A DNA stretch of 64,000 bases from Urbifossiella sp046350095 (GCA_046350095.1 JAXMBA010000005.1:427022-491021), one strand, 5' to 3'; counted from the stretch's first letter, positions 41,844 to 51,062 are shown. Made by a program: numbers and translations. Notes: a model not told the origin generated them from the sequence alone.

Positions 41844-42578
41844 TCACATCGTCCGCCCGCCGTCCACCACCAGCACCTGCCCGGTGGTGAGCGTCGTGCC
41901 CGTCGCCAGGTAGATCACAGCGTCGGCGATGTCGTCAGGGTCGGCGGCGCGGCCGAGCGGCGCCTGCTCCAGGTACTTCGCCACGTGGGCCTCGCGGCCG
42001 GCCAGCCAGCGCGTCAGGATCGGGCCGGGGGCCACCGCGTTCACCCGCACGTCCGGCCCGAACGCCCGCGCCAGCGACAGCGTCACGCAGTTCAGCGCCG
42101 CCTTGCTCGCGCAGTACGGGATCGAACTCCCCTGCCCGCTGAGGCCCGCCACGCTCGTCACGTTCACCACGTTGCCGCGCCGCGCCTGGAGGTGCGGCAT
42201 CGCCGCCCGGCAGGCGTAGAACGCGCCCTTCACGTTCACCTGAAAGATGTCGTCCCACACGGCGTCCGTCAGCGCGTCGAGGTCGGCGTGCGGGATGAAG
42301 TGCGTGGTGCCGGCGTTGTTCACCAGCACGTCGAGCCCGCCAAACGTGGCGACCGAGTCGGCGACCATGGCGCGGACCGCGGCGTCGTCGCCGACGCTGG
42401 CCCGGTACACCTTCGCCGGCGCCCCGGCGGCGCGGACCAGTTCCGCGGTCTCGGCGGCGTCGGCGTCCGACTTCGAGTAGTTGACGGCGACGGCGAAGCC
42501 GAGCTGGGCGAAGCGGACGGCGCACGCCCGGCCGACGCCGGTGGCCGAGCCGGTGACCAGGGCGACCTTCTGCGACAC
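41844..42578 (-). CDS. SDR-family oxidoreductase
   Basis: The protein has 244 residues from GTG at 42578 (VSQKVALVTGSATGVGRACAV). The glycine motif TGSATGVG binds NAD(P); NNAG is in LVNNAGTTHF; the catalytic Ser, Tyr and Lys are in NVTSVAGLSGQGSSIPYCASKAALN, quoted in part. The C-terminus (GTTLTTGQVLVVDGGRTM) is typical of FabG-like reductases. The substrate is unknown. The gene is transcribed leftward and convergent with the DUF4198 gene. Confidence 0.9.
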   Translation of the reverse strand: MSQKVALVTGSATGVGRACAVRFAQLGFAVAVNYSKSDADAAETAELVRAAGAPAKVYRASVGDDAAVRAMVADSVATFGGLDVLVNNAGTTHFIPHADLDALTDAVWDDIFQVNVKGAFYACRAAMPHLQARRGNVVNVTSVAGLSGQGSSIPYCASKAALNCVTLSLARAFGPDVRVNAVAPGPILTRWLAGREAHVAKYLEQAPLGRAADPDDIADAVIYLATGTTLTTGQVLVVDGGRTM

Positions 42579-42698
42579 GGGAGCGTCCTCCGATGGTAAG
42601 TGGTTTCTGTATCGATTCTGGTCGTCGCCGCGCGCGGCGTTGCGGCGCCCACTGCCCCGTACTACGGTACGGGGGGTCCCCGCGCCCGGAGGGTCGTC

Positions 42699-43646
42699 AT
42701 GCGCCGCGCCGCCGTCGGTCTGCTCCTCGTGCTGTCCGCGGTCGGGTGCGACGTGCTCCGCAAGGTCGGCACGAACGCCACCCCGACCGAGTTCCCGCAG
42801 CAGACGCTCGCCGAAGCCCGCAAGTCGTTCGTCACGAAGCTCCCCGCAGCCCGCGGCGAGAGCGACGGGCCGCCGCCCACGCCGCCGCGCGGCACGTTCA
42901 ACCTCGTCCGCTACACCTCGCCGGCCGGCAAGCTCGCCGCCTACGTCACCCCCGACCCGCGCGACGGCGCCGCGCACCCCGCGATCGTGTGGGTCACCGG
43001 CGGCGACTGCAACAGCATCGGCCCGATGTGGGGCCGCGCCGACCCGAAGAACGACCAGAGCGCCGCCCAGTACCGCGAGGCCGGCCTGGTGCTGATGGTG
43101 CCGTCGCTCCGCGGCGGGAACGACAACCCCGGCCGCCGCGAGTACTACCTCGGCGAGCTCGACGACGTGGCCGCCTGCGCCGCGTACCTCCGCACGCTGC
43201 CGTACGTGGACCCCGACCGCGTCTACCTCGGCGGTCACAGCACCGGCGGCACCGTGGCGCTGCTGACGGCCGAGTACACCGACGCGTTCCGCGCCGTGTT
43301 CTCGTTCGGCCCCGTGGACGACCCGACCGGCTACGGCGACGAGTTCGCCGGGTTCAACCAGCGCGACGCCAGGGAGGTCGAGATCCGCTCGCCGGGGAAG
43401 TGGCTCGGCTCGATCAAGACGCCGACGTTCGTGATCGAGGGGGCGAGCCGCGGCAACGCCGACAGCCTGGCGCGGATGAAGCGCGGCAACAGCAACCCCA
43501 GGGTGACGTTCCTGACCGTGCGCGGGCACGACCACTTCAGCGTGCTGGCGCCAGTGAACCGTTTGCTGGCGCGGAAGATCCTCTCCGACACCGGCGCGAG
43601 CTGCGACATCACCCTGACCGAGGCGGAGGCGGCGGGCGGCCGGTGA
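42699..43646 (+). CDS. Lipoprotein alpha/beta-hydrolase (prolyl-oligopeptidase-like)
   Basis: The protein has 315 residues from ATG at 42699. The lipobox LLLVLSAVGC predicts lipidation at Cys17. The hydrolase core has GDCNSIGPMW, LMVPSLRGGNDNPG, the nucleophile Ser in YLGGHSTGGTVALL, and the His in TVRGHDHFSVL. It is anchored to the cell envelope and probably hydrolyses an ester or peptide. It faces away from the SDR gene with a shared 120-nt upstream region. Confidence 0.8.
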   Translation: MRRAAVGLLLVLSAVGCDVLRKVGTNATPTEFPQQTLAEARKSFVTKLPAARGESDGPPPTPPRGTFNLVRYTSPAGKLAAYVTPDPRDGAAHPAIVWVTGGDCNSIGPMWGRADPKNDQSAAQYREAGLVLMVPSLRGGNDNPGRREYYLGELDDVAACAAYLRTLPYVDPDRVYLGGHSTGGTVALLTAEYTDAFRAVFSFGPVDDPTGYGDEFAGFNQRDAREVEIRSPGKWLGSIKTPTFVIEGASRGNADSLARMKRGNSNPRVTFLTVRGHDHFSVLAPVNRLLARKILSDTGASCDITLTEAEAAGGR

Positions 43647-43829
43647 CCGTGCGGGCTCGGCGGGGCACGAAGGCTGGGGGGGGTAGCAAAAGTTGAGCGG
43701 TCGTGCCACTGCGGGTGGTGAGTTTTTGTCCGACCATACCTGATATGCGGGCGCGGCCTAGATTAGAATCAGCCCAAACGTTACCCCGGGCAGGACGCCT
43801 CCATCCCTTCGAGCGCGGAGTCGTTCGCC

Positions 43830-45008
43830 GTGGGCCAGTCCACCCTTCGCCCGTTCCCGGCCCCGCGGCCGGCCGACACGCCGCGGCCGCGCCCGCCGGC
43901 CGCCGACTCCTCCGCCCACCGCGTCCTCATCGTGGACGACCAGCCGGACATCCGCCGGCTGTGCCGCACGGTGCTGGCGGCGGACGGGCTGGTGTGCGAG
44001 GAGGTCGGCAGCGGCCCCGCCGCCATCGCCGCCGCCGCCCGCCGGAACTACGACCTGGTGCTGCTCGACTGCGACCTGCCCGGGTGCCACGGCGAGGAGG
44101 TGCTCCGCAGCCTGCGGCACAACCCGCCGGCGCCGAACCTCAAGGTCGTCATGTTCTCCGGCACGGCGTCCGGCGACGACCTGTCGCGGAACATGCTCGC
44201 CGGCGCCGACGACTTCCTGACGAAGCCGTTCAGCACGGTGCAGCTGCGGGCGCGGGTGAAGGCGGCGCTGCGGCTGAAGGCCGCGCAGGACCGCTCCGAC
44301 CGCCTCAACCGCAGCCTGCTGGCGCTGAACGCCGAGCTCGAAGGGGCCGTCGCCGTTCGCGAGGGCGAGCTGACCCACGCCCGCGGCGGGCTGGTGCTGG
44401 CGATGGCCAAGCTGATCGAGCACCGGTCGAAGGAGACGGGGGCGCACCTGATGCGGCTGCAGCGGTACGCCCGCGTGCTGGCCGAGGCGGCGGCCGAACT
44501 GCCGGGGTTCGCCCCGCTCGTCGACCCGGTGTTCGTCCGCAACCTGGAGGACGCCGCCCCGCTGCACGACATCGGCAAGGCGGCCCTGCCCGACGGCATC
44601 CTCAACAAGCCCGGCCCGCTCACGCCCGAGGAGCGCGCTCGGATGCAGGCACACACGACGATCGGCGCCGAGACGCTTCAGGCCGTGGCCGACGAGCACC
44701 CGTTCGCGCTGGGGTTCCTCCAGACGGCGATCGACATCGCCCGCAGCCACCACGAGCGGTGGGACGGCACCGGCTACCCCGACCGGCTGTCGGCCGAGGG
44801 CATCCCGCTGGCGGCGCGCATCCTGGCCGTCTGCGACGTGTACGACGCCCTGCGGGCGCGCCGCGTCTACAAGGCCGGCATGCCGCACGAGCAGGCCGTC
44901 GCCGAGATCGTCGAGCGCTCGCCGGGGCACTTCGACCCGGCGCTGCTGACGGCGTTCGTGAGCTGCGCCGACCGGATGGCCACGGTGTTCGAGGAAGTGG
45001 GGGAGTGA
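43830..45008 (+). CDS. Response regulator with HD-GYP domain
   Basis: The protein has 392 residues from GTG at 43830. A Pro-rich N-terminus precedes the REC domain (acidic pair Asp36/37 in LIVDDQPD, phospho-acceptor Asp80 in LVLLDCDLPG, Lys in FLTKPFS). A coiled-coil linker follows, then HD-GYP with HDIGKAALPD and HHERWDGTGYPDRLSAEGIPLAARILAVCDVYDAL, quoted in parts. HD-GYP proteins hydrolyse cyclic di-GMP; the signature GYP is intact, so activity is likely. No histidine kinase is adjacent. Confidence 0.93.
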   Translation: MGQSTLRPFPAPRPADTPRPRPPAADSSAHRVLIVDDQPDIRRLCRTVLAADGLVCEEVGSGPAAIAAAARRNYDLVLLDCDLPGCHGEEVLRSLRHNPPAPNLKVVMFSGTASGDDLSRNMLAGADDFLTKPFSTVQLRARVKAALRLKAAQDRSDRLNRSLLALNAELEGAVAVREGELTHARGGLVLAMAKLIEHRSKETGAHLMRLQRYARVLAEAAAELPGFAPLVDPVFVRNLEDAAPLHDIGKAALPDGILNKPGPLTPEERARMQAHTTIGAETLQAVADEHPFALGFLQTAIDIARSHHERWDGTGYPDRLSAEGIPLAARILAVCDVYDALRARRVYKAGMPHEQAVAEIVERSPGHFDPALLTAFVSCADRMATVFEEVGE

Positions 45009-45014
45009 GCTTCC

Positions 45015-45040
45015 GAGCCGGCCCCGTGAGGGGTCGGCTC
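45015..45040. terminator. Bidirectional hairpin between convergent genes
   Basis: GAGCCGGCCCC (45015-45025) pairs with GGGGTCGGCTC (45030-45040) around GTGA with one wobble. It overlaps the stop codon of the leftward CRTAC1-like gene. No clear T-run. Confidence 0.55.
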
Positions 45041-46763
45041 AGGGGTGGGAAACGCGCTCCGCCGCGTGCCCCGGCCGCAGCCGCCACACGCCGCCCGGCG
45101 CCGGCTCCGCGAACGTCTCCGCCGCGCCGCCGGGCCACCGCACCGTCACCGACTCGGCCTCGCGTCCCCCGAGCCCGACCGTCAGCACGGCCTCCGACTG
45201 GCTCAGGTAGCCGCGTGCCGGCTTGGCGTAGAAGCGGCGGTCACCCACCGTCACTTCGCTGCCGGGCGGAACGTCGAGCCGCAGCGAGCGGTTCCCGGAG
45301 CCCTCGTTCCGCAGCAACCGGGCCGGGCCGCCGTTCGCCACCAGCACCACGTCCAGGTCGCCGTCGCCGTCGTAGTCCAGCACGGCGCAGCCGCGGCCGA
45401 CGAGTGGGCGGAACAGGTCCGGCCCGGCGCGGTCGGCGGTCACCGGCACGAACTCGGTGCCGCCGTTCCAGTACAGTTGCGCCGCCTGCGGGTGCGACTC
45501 GCCGGGCCGCGCGGCGGCGATGTCGGGCTCGAGGTGGCCGTTGCACGTCAGCAGGTCCGGCCGGCCGTCGCCGTCGTAGTCGAGGAAGAGCGCGCCGAAC
45601 TTCATCGGCGCCCGGCTCGGCCCCGCGAGGCCGAGCCGCTGCGCCTGGTCGGCGAACCGGCCCGGCGCGCCCGACACGAAGAGCGTGTCCGGCTCGTTCG
45701 TGAAGTTGGCGACCACGACCGCCAGCCGGTCCGCGTCCAGGTACGCCGCGTCCACGCCCATGCCGCCGCGCGGGCGGCCGTCGGCCGTGGCCAGGCCCGC
45801 CGGCATCGCGACTTCCTCGAACCGCCCGCCGGCGTTGCGGAAGAACAGGTTCCGCGTCGTGTCGCAAGCCACCATGAGGTCCGGCTTGCCGTCGCGGTCG
45901 GCGTCGCAGACGGTGACGCCGAGCGCCTTCCCGACGGGCCGGCCGGCGTCGCGCACCTGAACCCCCGCGGCCTCGGACACGTCGGCGAACCGGCCCCCGC
46001 CGAGGTTGCGGTAGAGCACGTTGTCGGCGGCGGGGAACTGCGTCGGCGGCACGTAGGCGCGGCCGCCGCCGGGGAGTTCGGCCCGTACGCCGAGGTCCGC
46101 GGCGGGGCTCCACGTCAGGTAGCGGCACACGAACAGGTCGGGGCGGCCGTCGCCGTCGTAGTCGAGGAACGCCGCCGACGCGGGGAACGGGATCGGCTCG
46201 GCGTGCGTGTCGAACGGCGTCGGCAGTTCCGCGCCACCGGCGACGCCCGCGGTGGCGGTGATGTCGATGAAGCGCTTGCCGCCGTCGTTCTTGAACAGCC
46301 GGCTGGCGCCGACGCCAGCGACGAACAGGTCGGTGAAGCCGTCGCCGTCCACGTCCGCGGCGGCGGCGCCCATCGCGTACAGCGGCACGTCCAGGCCGAC
46401 GGCGGCGGTCACGTCGGCGAAAGTGCCGTCGCCCTGGTTGCGGTAGAGCGCCTGTGTGGGGAGTGGGCCGGGCTCGCCGGGCCACGGGCGGCCGTTGGGG
46501 AAGAACAGGTCGGGCCGGCCGTCGTTGTCGTAGTCGAAGACGACGACACCGCCGCTCATGGTTTCGGGGAGGAACTTCCGCGGCGTGGCGCCGTTCGTGT
46601 GCGTGAAGCGGAGGCCGGCGGCGGCGGTCACGTCCGTGAAGCGGGCGCGCGGCGGGCCGGCGTCCTCGGTGATGGAGCAGCCTGACGTGCGGGTGTAGAG
46701 GTAGTAACCGACGCCGGTGGCGACGGCGACGGCGACGGCGACGAGGACGACGGTTCGACGCAT
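45039..46763 (-). CDS. CRTAC1-like FG-GAP protein with ASPIC/UnbV domain
   Basis: The protein has 574 residues. An N-terminal membrane anchor (TVVLVAVAVAVATGVGYYLY) leads into a beta-propeller of FG-GAP repeats with DxDxDGxxD calcium loops (DYDNDGRPDLF, DVDGDGFTDLF, DYDGDGRPDLF, DYDGDGDLDVV). The end is the ASPIC/UnbV domain (LTVGLGGREAESVTVRWPGGAAETF). This domain order matches bacterial CRTAC1 homologues, which are surface or periplasmic. The function is unknown, probably protein or glycan binding. Confidence 0.87.
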   Translation of the reverse strand: MRRTVVLVAVAVAVATGVGYYLYTRTSGCSITEDAGPPRARFTDVTAAAGLRFTHTNGATPRKFLPETMSGGVVVFDYDNDGRPDLFFPNGRPWPGEPGPLPTQALYRNQGDGTFADVTAAVGLDVPLYAMGAAAADVDGDGFTDLFVAGVGASRLFKNDGGKRFIDITATAGVAGGAELPTPFDTHAEPIPFPASAAFLDYDGDGRPDLFVCRYLTWSPAADLGVRAELPGGGRAYVPPTQFPAADNVLYRNLGGGRFADVSEAAGVQVRDAGRPVGKALGVTVCDADRDGKPDLMVACDTTRNLFFRNAGGRFEEVAMPAGLATADGRPRGGMGVDAAYLDADRLAVVVANFTNEPDTLFVSGAPGRFADQAQRLGLAGPSRAPMKFGALFLDYDGDGRPDLLTCNGHLEPDIAAARPGESHPQAAQLYWNGGTEFVPVTADRAGPDLFRPLVGRGCAVLDYDGDGDLDVVLVANGGPARLLRNEGSGNRSLRLDVPPGSEVTVGDRRFYAKPARGYLSQSEAVLTVGLGGREAESVTVRWPGGAAETFAEPAPGGVWRLRPGHAAERVSHP

Positions 46764-46780
46764 CGCCGTGTAGTTTAGGG

Positions 46781-46869
46781 AATGACGAATGCCCAATGCC
46801 CCACCCATGACCAAGGAAACTACTCGCTGTCTTCCTTGGTCATGGGTGGGGCATTGGGCATTCGTCATT
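46781..46869. repeat. Perfect 38-bp-arm palindrome (AATGACGAATGCCC type)
   Basis: Arms 46781-46818 and 46832-46869 are exact inverse complements with a 13-nt loop. The right end supplies the stop codon (TCA at 46865-46867, read leftward TGA) of the CMD gene. Units AATGACG, AATGCCC and AATGCCC show the 7-nt period. Confidence 0.95.
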
Positions 46870-48160
46870 TGGCGTCGTAAGGCAGCCGCGCCACTTCCGT
46901 GGCGCGGTCGAAGAACGCCGCGTTGCAGACGTGGTGGACCAGTTCCGCGACCTCGAAGTCGGTGAACTCCATCCGCAGTGCCTCCACGTCGGCGTCGGTC
47001 ACGGTCGCCGGCGCGGCGCTCAGCTTCCGCGCGAACGCCAGCGCCCGCCGCTCCTTCTCCGGCAGCGCCGCGGCGTCGCCGTCCAGCCCGAAAATCTGGT
47101 CGTCGGTGAGGCCGACCGCCTTCAGCCGGTCGCGGGCCACGGCCAGGGCGTACCACGCGCGGTCCTCGCGCGCCGCGGCCCACGCCACCGCCGCCTTCAG
47201 CCGCGGCGACAGCTTCCCGCCGTCCGCCGCCGCCTTCAACCCCGCGGCGCGGCCCTTCATCCCGTTCGGGAACACCGCGAGCAGCTTCGCCCAGTTCGGC
47301 GCGGCGCCGTCGTAACCGAGTGCCTTTGCGTCATCGGCCACCGGCAGGCGCGGCGAGCGGGCCGCGGCCCACGCGGCCTCCACGGCGGCGCGGTCTTCGA
47401 GCTTCGGCCGGGCCGGCCACGCCGGGGCGCTGGCCTTCACGCACTTCTCCGGCAGCGCCGCCACCTGCGACACGAACCCCGCGTACTTCGGCGACGCCGG
47501 CGTGTCGAACCCCGCCACCTTCTTCCCCTCCTTGGCGAAGAAGTCGCCGCCGGCCTCGCCGGGGATGTTCAGCCCGTCGGTCCAGCGGTTCGTGGCGTTG
47601 AACCCGGCTACGGCCAGCACGATCTCGCTGCACTGGTTCGCGCTGAAGTGCGTCCGCAACTCCGCCACGTCGGCGTCGGTGATGGTGTGCGGCGCGACGG
47701 TGAGCTTGCGGGTGAATCGCACGGCGGCGCGGAGGTTGGGCGCGAGCGCGTCCCAGTCGCCGTCGAGGGCGGCGATCTCGTCATCGGTGAGGCCGGCGGC
47801 GGAGAGCTTGTACTCCTGGTGGCCGAGGCAGTAGTAGCAGTTGTTGACGCGGGACACGACCCAGAACAGCCGCGTCTTGAACGTGTTGTCGAGGGTAGCG
47901 GTGTCGTCGGGGGTGCCGCCGCGGCCGCCCGTGCCGCCGGCGCCGAACTCGGCCGGCAGGTAGTAGGCGCGGAACCGGCCGTTGTTCACCTTGGCGAGCG
48001 GGCCGTCGCCCTCGCCGGGCGGGAACGGGATGCGCGGGCGGGCCGACTTGTGCCCTTCCATCGCAGCCTTAATCTCGGTGCGGGTGGCCGGCACCGGCTT
48101 CGGCTCCGGCGACGGCGCGGGCTGGCCGACGAGCAGCGCGGCGAACGCGAGCGTGTTCAT
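46865..48160 (-). CDS. Double carboxymuconolactone-decarboxylase-domain secreted protein A
   Basis: The protein has 431 residues with a signal peptide (MNTLAFAALLVGQPAPS). The first CMD/AhpD-like domain has VVSRVNNCYYCLGHQEYKLSAAGLT with the CxxC redox pair. The second (residues about 300-420) has the same helix pattern (EDRAWYALAVARDRLKAVGLTDDQIFGLDGD) but lacks the cysteines. This suggests an exported AhpD-type peroxidase subunit with one active site per chain. It is the downstream paralogue of the gene at 48250 and is in the same orientation. The stop codon lies in a palindrome. Confidence 0.83.
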   Translation of the reverse strand: MNTLAFAALLVGQPAPSPEPKPVPATRTEIKAAMEGHKSARPRIPFPPGEGDGPLAKVNNGRFRAYYLPAEFGAGGTGGRGGTPDDTATLDNTFKTRLFWVVSRVNNCYYCLGHQEYKLSAAGLTDDEIAALDGDWDALAPNLRAAVRFTRKLTVAPHTITDADVAELRTHFSANQCSEIVLAVAGFNATNRWTDGLNIPGEAGGDFFAKEGKKVAGFDTPASPKYAGFVSQVAALPEKCVKASAPAWPARPKLEDRAAVEAAWAAARSPRLPVADDAKALGYDGAAPNWAKLLAVFPNGMKGRAAGLKAAADGGKLSPRLKAAVAWAAAREDRAWYALAVARDRLKAVGLTDDQIFGLDGDAAALPEKERRALAFARKLSAAPATVTDADVEALRMEFTDFEVAELVHHVCNAAFFDRATEVARLPYDAK

Positions 48161-48198
48161 GGGAAATCCTGTGAGTTGTTGAACGAGACGGGCGGCCC

Positions 48199-48240
48199 GG
48201 TTGCCGCCGGCGGCGTCGCGCGACGCCGCCGGCGGCAACC
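48199..48240. terminator. 42-nt perfect palindrome between the two CMD genes
   Basis: GGTTGCCGCCGGCGGCGTCGC is followed at once by its complement, with no loop (48199-48240). It starts 9 nt after the stop codon of the leftward upstream paralogue. It could form a cruciform or terminator; no T-run follows. Confidence 0.6.
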
Positions 48241-48249
48241 GAATCTGAC

Positions 48250-49668
48250 TCACGGCTCCAGCCGCAGGCCGGCGGCCTCGGTGATGCGGTCGAACGACGC
48301 CCGCACGGTGACGTAGTTGATCAGCTGCACCACGTCGCGCGGGCCGGCCAGCTTCACCGCCTCGGCCACCTCGTCGTCGGTCAGCACCACCGGCGACGCC
48401 GCCAGGTTGCGAGCCACCGTGAACATGGCCCGCTCCGTCGGGGTGTACGCGGCCCAGTCGCCGTCCAGGCGGTACACCTGATCGTCCGTCTGGCCGAGGG
48501 CGTTGAGCCGCCGCTTCGCCTCGCCGGCGGCGTACCAGGCGCGGTCCTGGCGGGCGATGATCCAGCTCGCCTGCGCCTTCAGCAGCGGCGTCAGGTCGCC
48601 GCGCGTCTCCGACGACCGCTGGCTCAGGATGCGCGCCTTCCCCTGGCCGGGGAAGTTCGCCAGCAGCCGCACCCACTGCGGCAGCGGGCCGGCCGCCCAG
48701 TCCTCGGGCAGGATCGCCCGCGCCTTGTCGTCGTCCACCAGCGGCAGCCGCGGGGTGCGCGTCCGCGCCGCGGCGAGCGCCTTCTCCGCCTCCGCCCGCG
48801 ACTCCAGCGGCGGCCGGCGGTTCACCGTCGCGCGGGTCGGCTGGCCGGTCGCGTCGAACTCCAGCGGGGCCACCTTGCTCACCGCCGTCTTGTACTTCTC
48901 CGCCGTCGGCGTGAGGTACGTGTGCTTCTCGGGCGCCTTCTCCGGCGTCTTTTCGCCGCCCTTCGCGCCGAAGCCGAACCCGCCACTCCCCTCGTTCTGG
49001 GGGATGCCGGCGCCTTCCTTCCAGCGGTTGATGGCGTTGTTCCCGGCCACCGACATCAGCATCTCGAGGATTTGCAGGTCGGTGTAGTGGGCCTTCAGGG
49101 CCGCCACGTCGGCGTCGGTGAAGCGGTGCGGCTCGTAGGTGATCTTGCGGGCGAACGTGAACGCGGCGCGCTCGGCGGGCGTGAACCCGGCCCAGTCGCC
49201 GTCGAGGGCCGCGATCTGCTCCTCGGTCAGCCCGGCGCGGAGGAGCTTGCTCTCCTGGTGGCCCTGGCAGTACTGGCAGTTGTTGGTGCGGCACACGATC
49301 CAGAACATTTGCGTCTTGAAGGCGTATTCGAGCGTCATGCCGCCTTCCTTCTCGCCGCCGAACCCGAAGGCGCCGCCGCCGCCGCCACCACCGCCCTTGC
49401 CGTCGCCGCCGCCGGGCATGTACAGGGCGCGCAACCGCGACTCGTAGCCGCCGCCGCGGGGGCCGAGCTTCTCCTTCTCCTCGGCGGTCAGCTCCGGCAG
49501 CGGGATGCGGAGCCGGCGCACCTTCATTTGCTCCAGGTACTCCTTCATCTCCGGGCGGGTCAGCGGGATCGGCCGCGGGGCCGACGTGGGCAGGTTCGTC
49601 GGCGGGTCGGCCCGCAGGCCGGCGGCCAGCGACGCGACCGCCAGCAGGGCCATCAGGCACTGGCGCAT
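48250..49668 (-). CDS. Double carboxymuconolactone-decarboxylase-domain secreted protein B
   Basis: The protein has 472 residues with signal peptide MRQCLMALLAVASLAAGLRA. The first domain has IVCRTNNCQYCQGHQESKLLRAGLT with CxxC; a Gly-rich loop (GGGDGKGGGGGGGGAFGFGG) precedes it. The second domain has RQDRAWYAAGEAKRRLNALGQTDDQVYRLDGD without cysteines, as in paralogue A. The two genes are tandem duplicates with conserved domain layout. Predicted role: exported peroxide or thiol redox protein. Confidence 0.83.
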   Translation of the reverse strand: MRQCLMALLAVASLAAGLRADPPTNLPTSAPRPIPLTRPEMKEYLEQMKVRRLRIPLPELTAEEKEKLGPRGGGYESRLRALYMPGGGDGKGGGGGGGGAFGFGGEKEGGMTLEYAFKTQMFWIVCRTNNCQYCQGHQESKLLRAGLTEEQIAALDGDWAGFTPAERAAFTFARKITYEPHRFTDADVAALKAHYTDLQILEMLMSVAGNNAINRWKEGAGIPQNEGSGGFGFGAKGGEKTPEKAPEKHTYLTPTAEKYKTAVSKVAPLEFDATGQPTRATVNRRPPLESRAEAEKALAAARTRTPRLPLVDDDKARAILPEDWAAGPLPQWVRLLANFPGQGKARILSQRSSETRGDLTPLLKAQASWIIARQDRAWYAAGEAKRRLNALGQTDDQVYRLDGDWAAYTPTERAMFTVARNLAASPVVLTDDEVAEAVKLAGPRDVVQLINYVTVRASFDRITEAAGLRLEP

Positions 49669-49698
49669 GGGGTGGGTCCTTGGGGGTGGCCGGGGCGG

Positions 49699-50088
49699 TC
49701 AGCTGCCCGCTTCGTAGCGGACGACGACCAGCTTCGGCGTGGTGCTCACGTTGTAAACGGCGCGGTCCTGGGACTTCTTCCCGGCCGCGTCCTGCACGGT
49801 CAGCTTCACCTTGAACTGCACGTCGAAGCCGTCGGGCTTGCCGTCCCCATCGAACTCGTAGTCGAGGAGCTTGGTGCCCTGCTTCCAGTGGCGCTCGGCC
49901 ACGGTCACGGCCGGGTTCGCCTGCTGGTAGGCGTCGGGCGTGCCGCCGGCCTTCCAGGCGTCGAGCACGCCCTTGAGGGTGTCGCGGCCGAGCGCGGGGT
50001 CGGACGGGTTCGGGCGCGACGGGCCGCACCCGAGCACGCCGAGCCCCACGCCGCACACGACCGCCCAAACCGTCGTTCGTCCAGGCAC
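49699..50088 (-). CDS. Small lipoprotein
   Basis: The protein has 129 residues from GTG at 50088. The lipobox GLGVLGC predicts a lipid anchor at about Cys21. The mature part (DTLKGVLDAWKAGGTPDAYQQ, then WKQGTKLLDYEFDGDGKPDGFDVQFKVKL) is a small alpha+beta domain common in planctomycete operons with DUF1559 genes, as here (next gene upstream, 32 nt away). The function is unknown; it probably accompanies the pseudopilin-like protein. Confidence 0.7.
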   Translation of the reverse strand: MPGRTTVWAVVCGVGLGVLGCGPSRPNPSDPALGRDTLKGVLDAWKAGGTPDAYQQANPAVTVAERHWKQGTKLLDYEFDGDGKPDGFDVQFKVKLTVQDAAGKKSQDRAVYNVSTTPKLVVVRYEAGS

Positions 50089-50120
50089 GGGGGCCGTCCT
50101 TTCGTGGGGGGTGGGGCGCC

Positions 50121-51062
50121 TCACTCGAAGGCCACCGTCTCGCCGCCGTTGCGGGTGCCCATCGCCCGCCACGAGGCCAGGTTGATCGAGTACGGCACGA
50201 TCCGCACCGACCCGTCGAACAGGAGGACGTTCACGATCCGCGTGTGCTTGCTGTTGGCCGTGGTGGAGATCCGCTGCGGCGGGTACATGCACGACCGGTT
50301 CCCGGGCGGGAAGGCGTGGTAGTACCGGGTGCCGGTGTGGTCGGTGTTCGTCCAGAAGTCGCCGGCGTTCGACTTCCCCTGAAAGCTGAGGTTGTTGGGG
50401 TCGATGGCGTTGCACTGGGCCAGCGCCTCGTCGGGCGTCGCCGGGTACGTCCCGGGCTGGAACGTGTCGCCGTCCAGCGAGACCTGGGCGTTCGAGAAGT
50501 CGCCGAGGATGTGCTCGCTGAACGCCGCGGTGTTGCTCGCCCCGTCGAGGATGTCGGCGACGCGGTACGGGGTGGTGGACCAGAACCCGCCGTCCGGCGG
50601 CGGCATCGAGACGTTGGCCGAGCTCGGGTAGCTGTTGACGATGCTGACCCCGCTGTTCGACCGGTAGTTGCACCCCGGGGTGCCGGCGGGGAGCCCGGAG
50701 CTCGAGTCGGACGGGCACAGGAAGACCTGGAGCACCGTGGACTTCGGCACGACGTTGGCCGCGTTGTTCGGGGACAGCGTCAGGTTGAACGACTTGTACA
50801 GCGGGTCCTGCTCGAGGTGCGGCAGGAGGAGGGAGTGGACGTTGTACCCGACCGCGTCCTGGGCGGGCGGGAACGTCTGGAGCGCGCCGTGGTACGAGTG
50901 CAGGGCGAGGCCGATCTGCTTGAGGTTGTTCTGGCACTTGGCGCGGGCCGCCGCCTCGCGGACCTTCTGCACGGCCGGCAGCAGGAGCCCGATCAGGATG
51001 GCGATGATGGCGATGACGACCAGCAGCTCGATGAGGGTGAATGCGTTGCGACGGACGGACAC
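50121..51062 (-). CDS. DUF1559 prepilin-like protein
   Basis: The protein has 313 residues. MSVRRNAFTLIELLVVIAIIA is a type IV prepilin leader, then DUF1559 with QNNLKQIGLALHSYH, FLCPSDSSSG, GCNYRSNSGVS, DILDGASNTAAFSEH and a C-terminal IVNVLLFDGSVRIV. It probably forms an operon with the small lipoprotein downstream. It is about equal in length to the copy at 40030 but clearly different in sequence. Confidence 0.95.
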   Translation of the reverse strand: MSVRRNAFTLIELLVVIAIIAILIGLLLPAVQKVREAAARAKCQNNLKQIGLALHSYHGALQTFPPAQDAVGYNVHSLLLPHLEQDPLYKSFNLTLSPNNAANVVPKSTVLQVFLCPSDSSSGLPAGTPGCNYRSNSGVSIVNSYPSSANVSMPPPDGGFWSTTPYRVADILDGASNTAAFSEHILGDFSNAQVSLDGDTFQPGTYPATPDEALAQCNAIDPNNLSFQGKSNAGDFWTNTDHTGTRYYHAFPPGNRSCMYPPQRISTTANSKHTRIVNVLLFDGSVRIVPYSINLASWRAMGTRNGGETVAFE

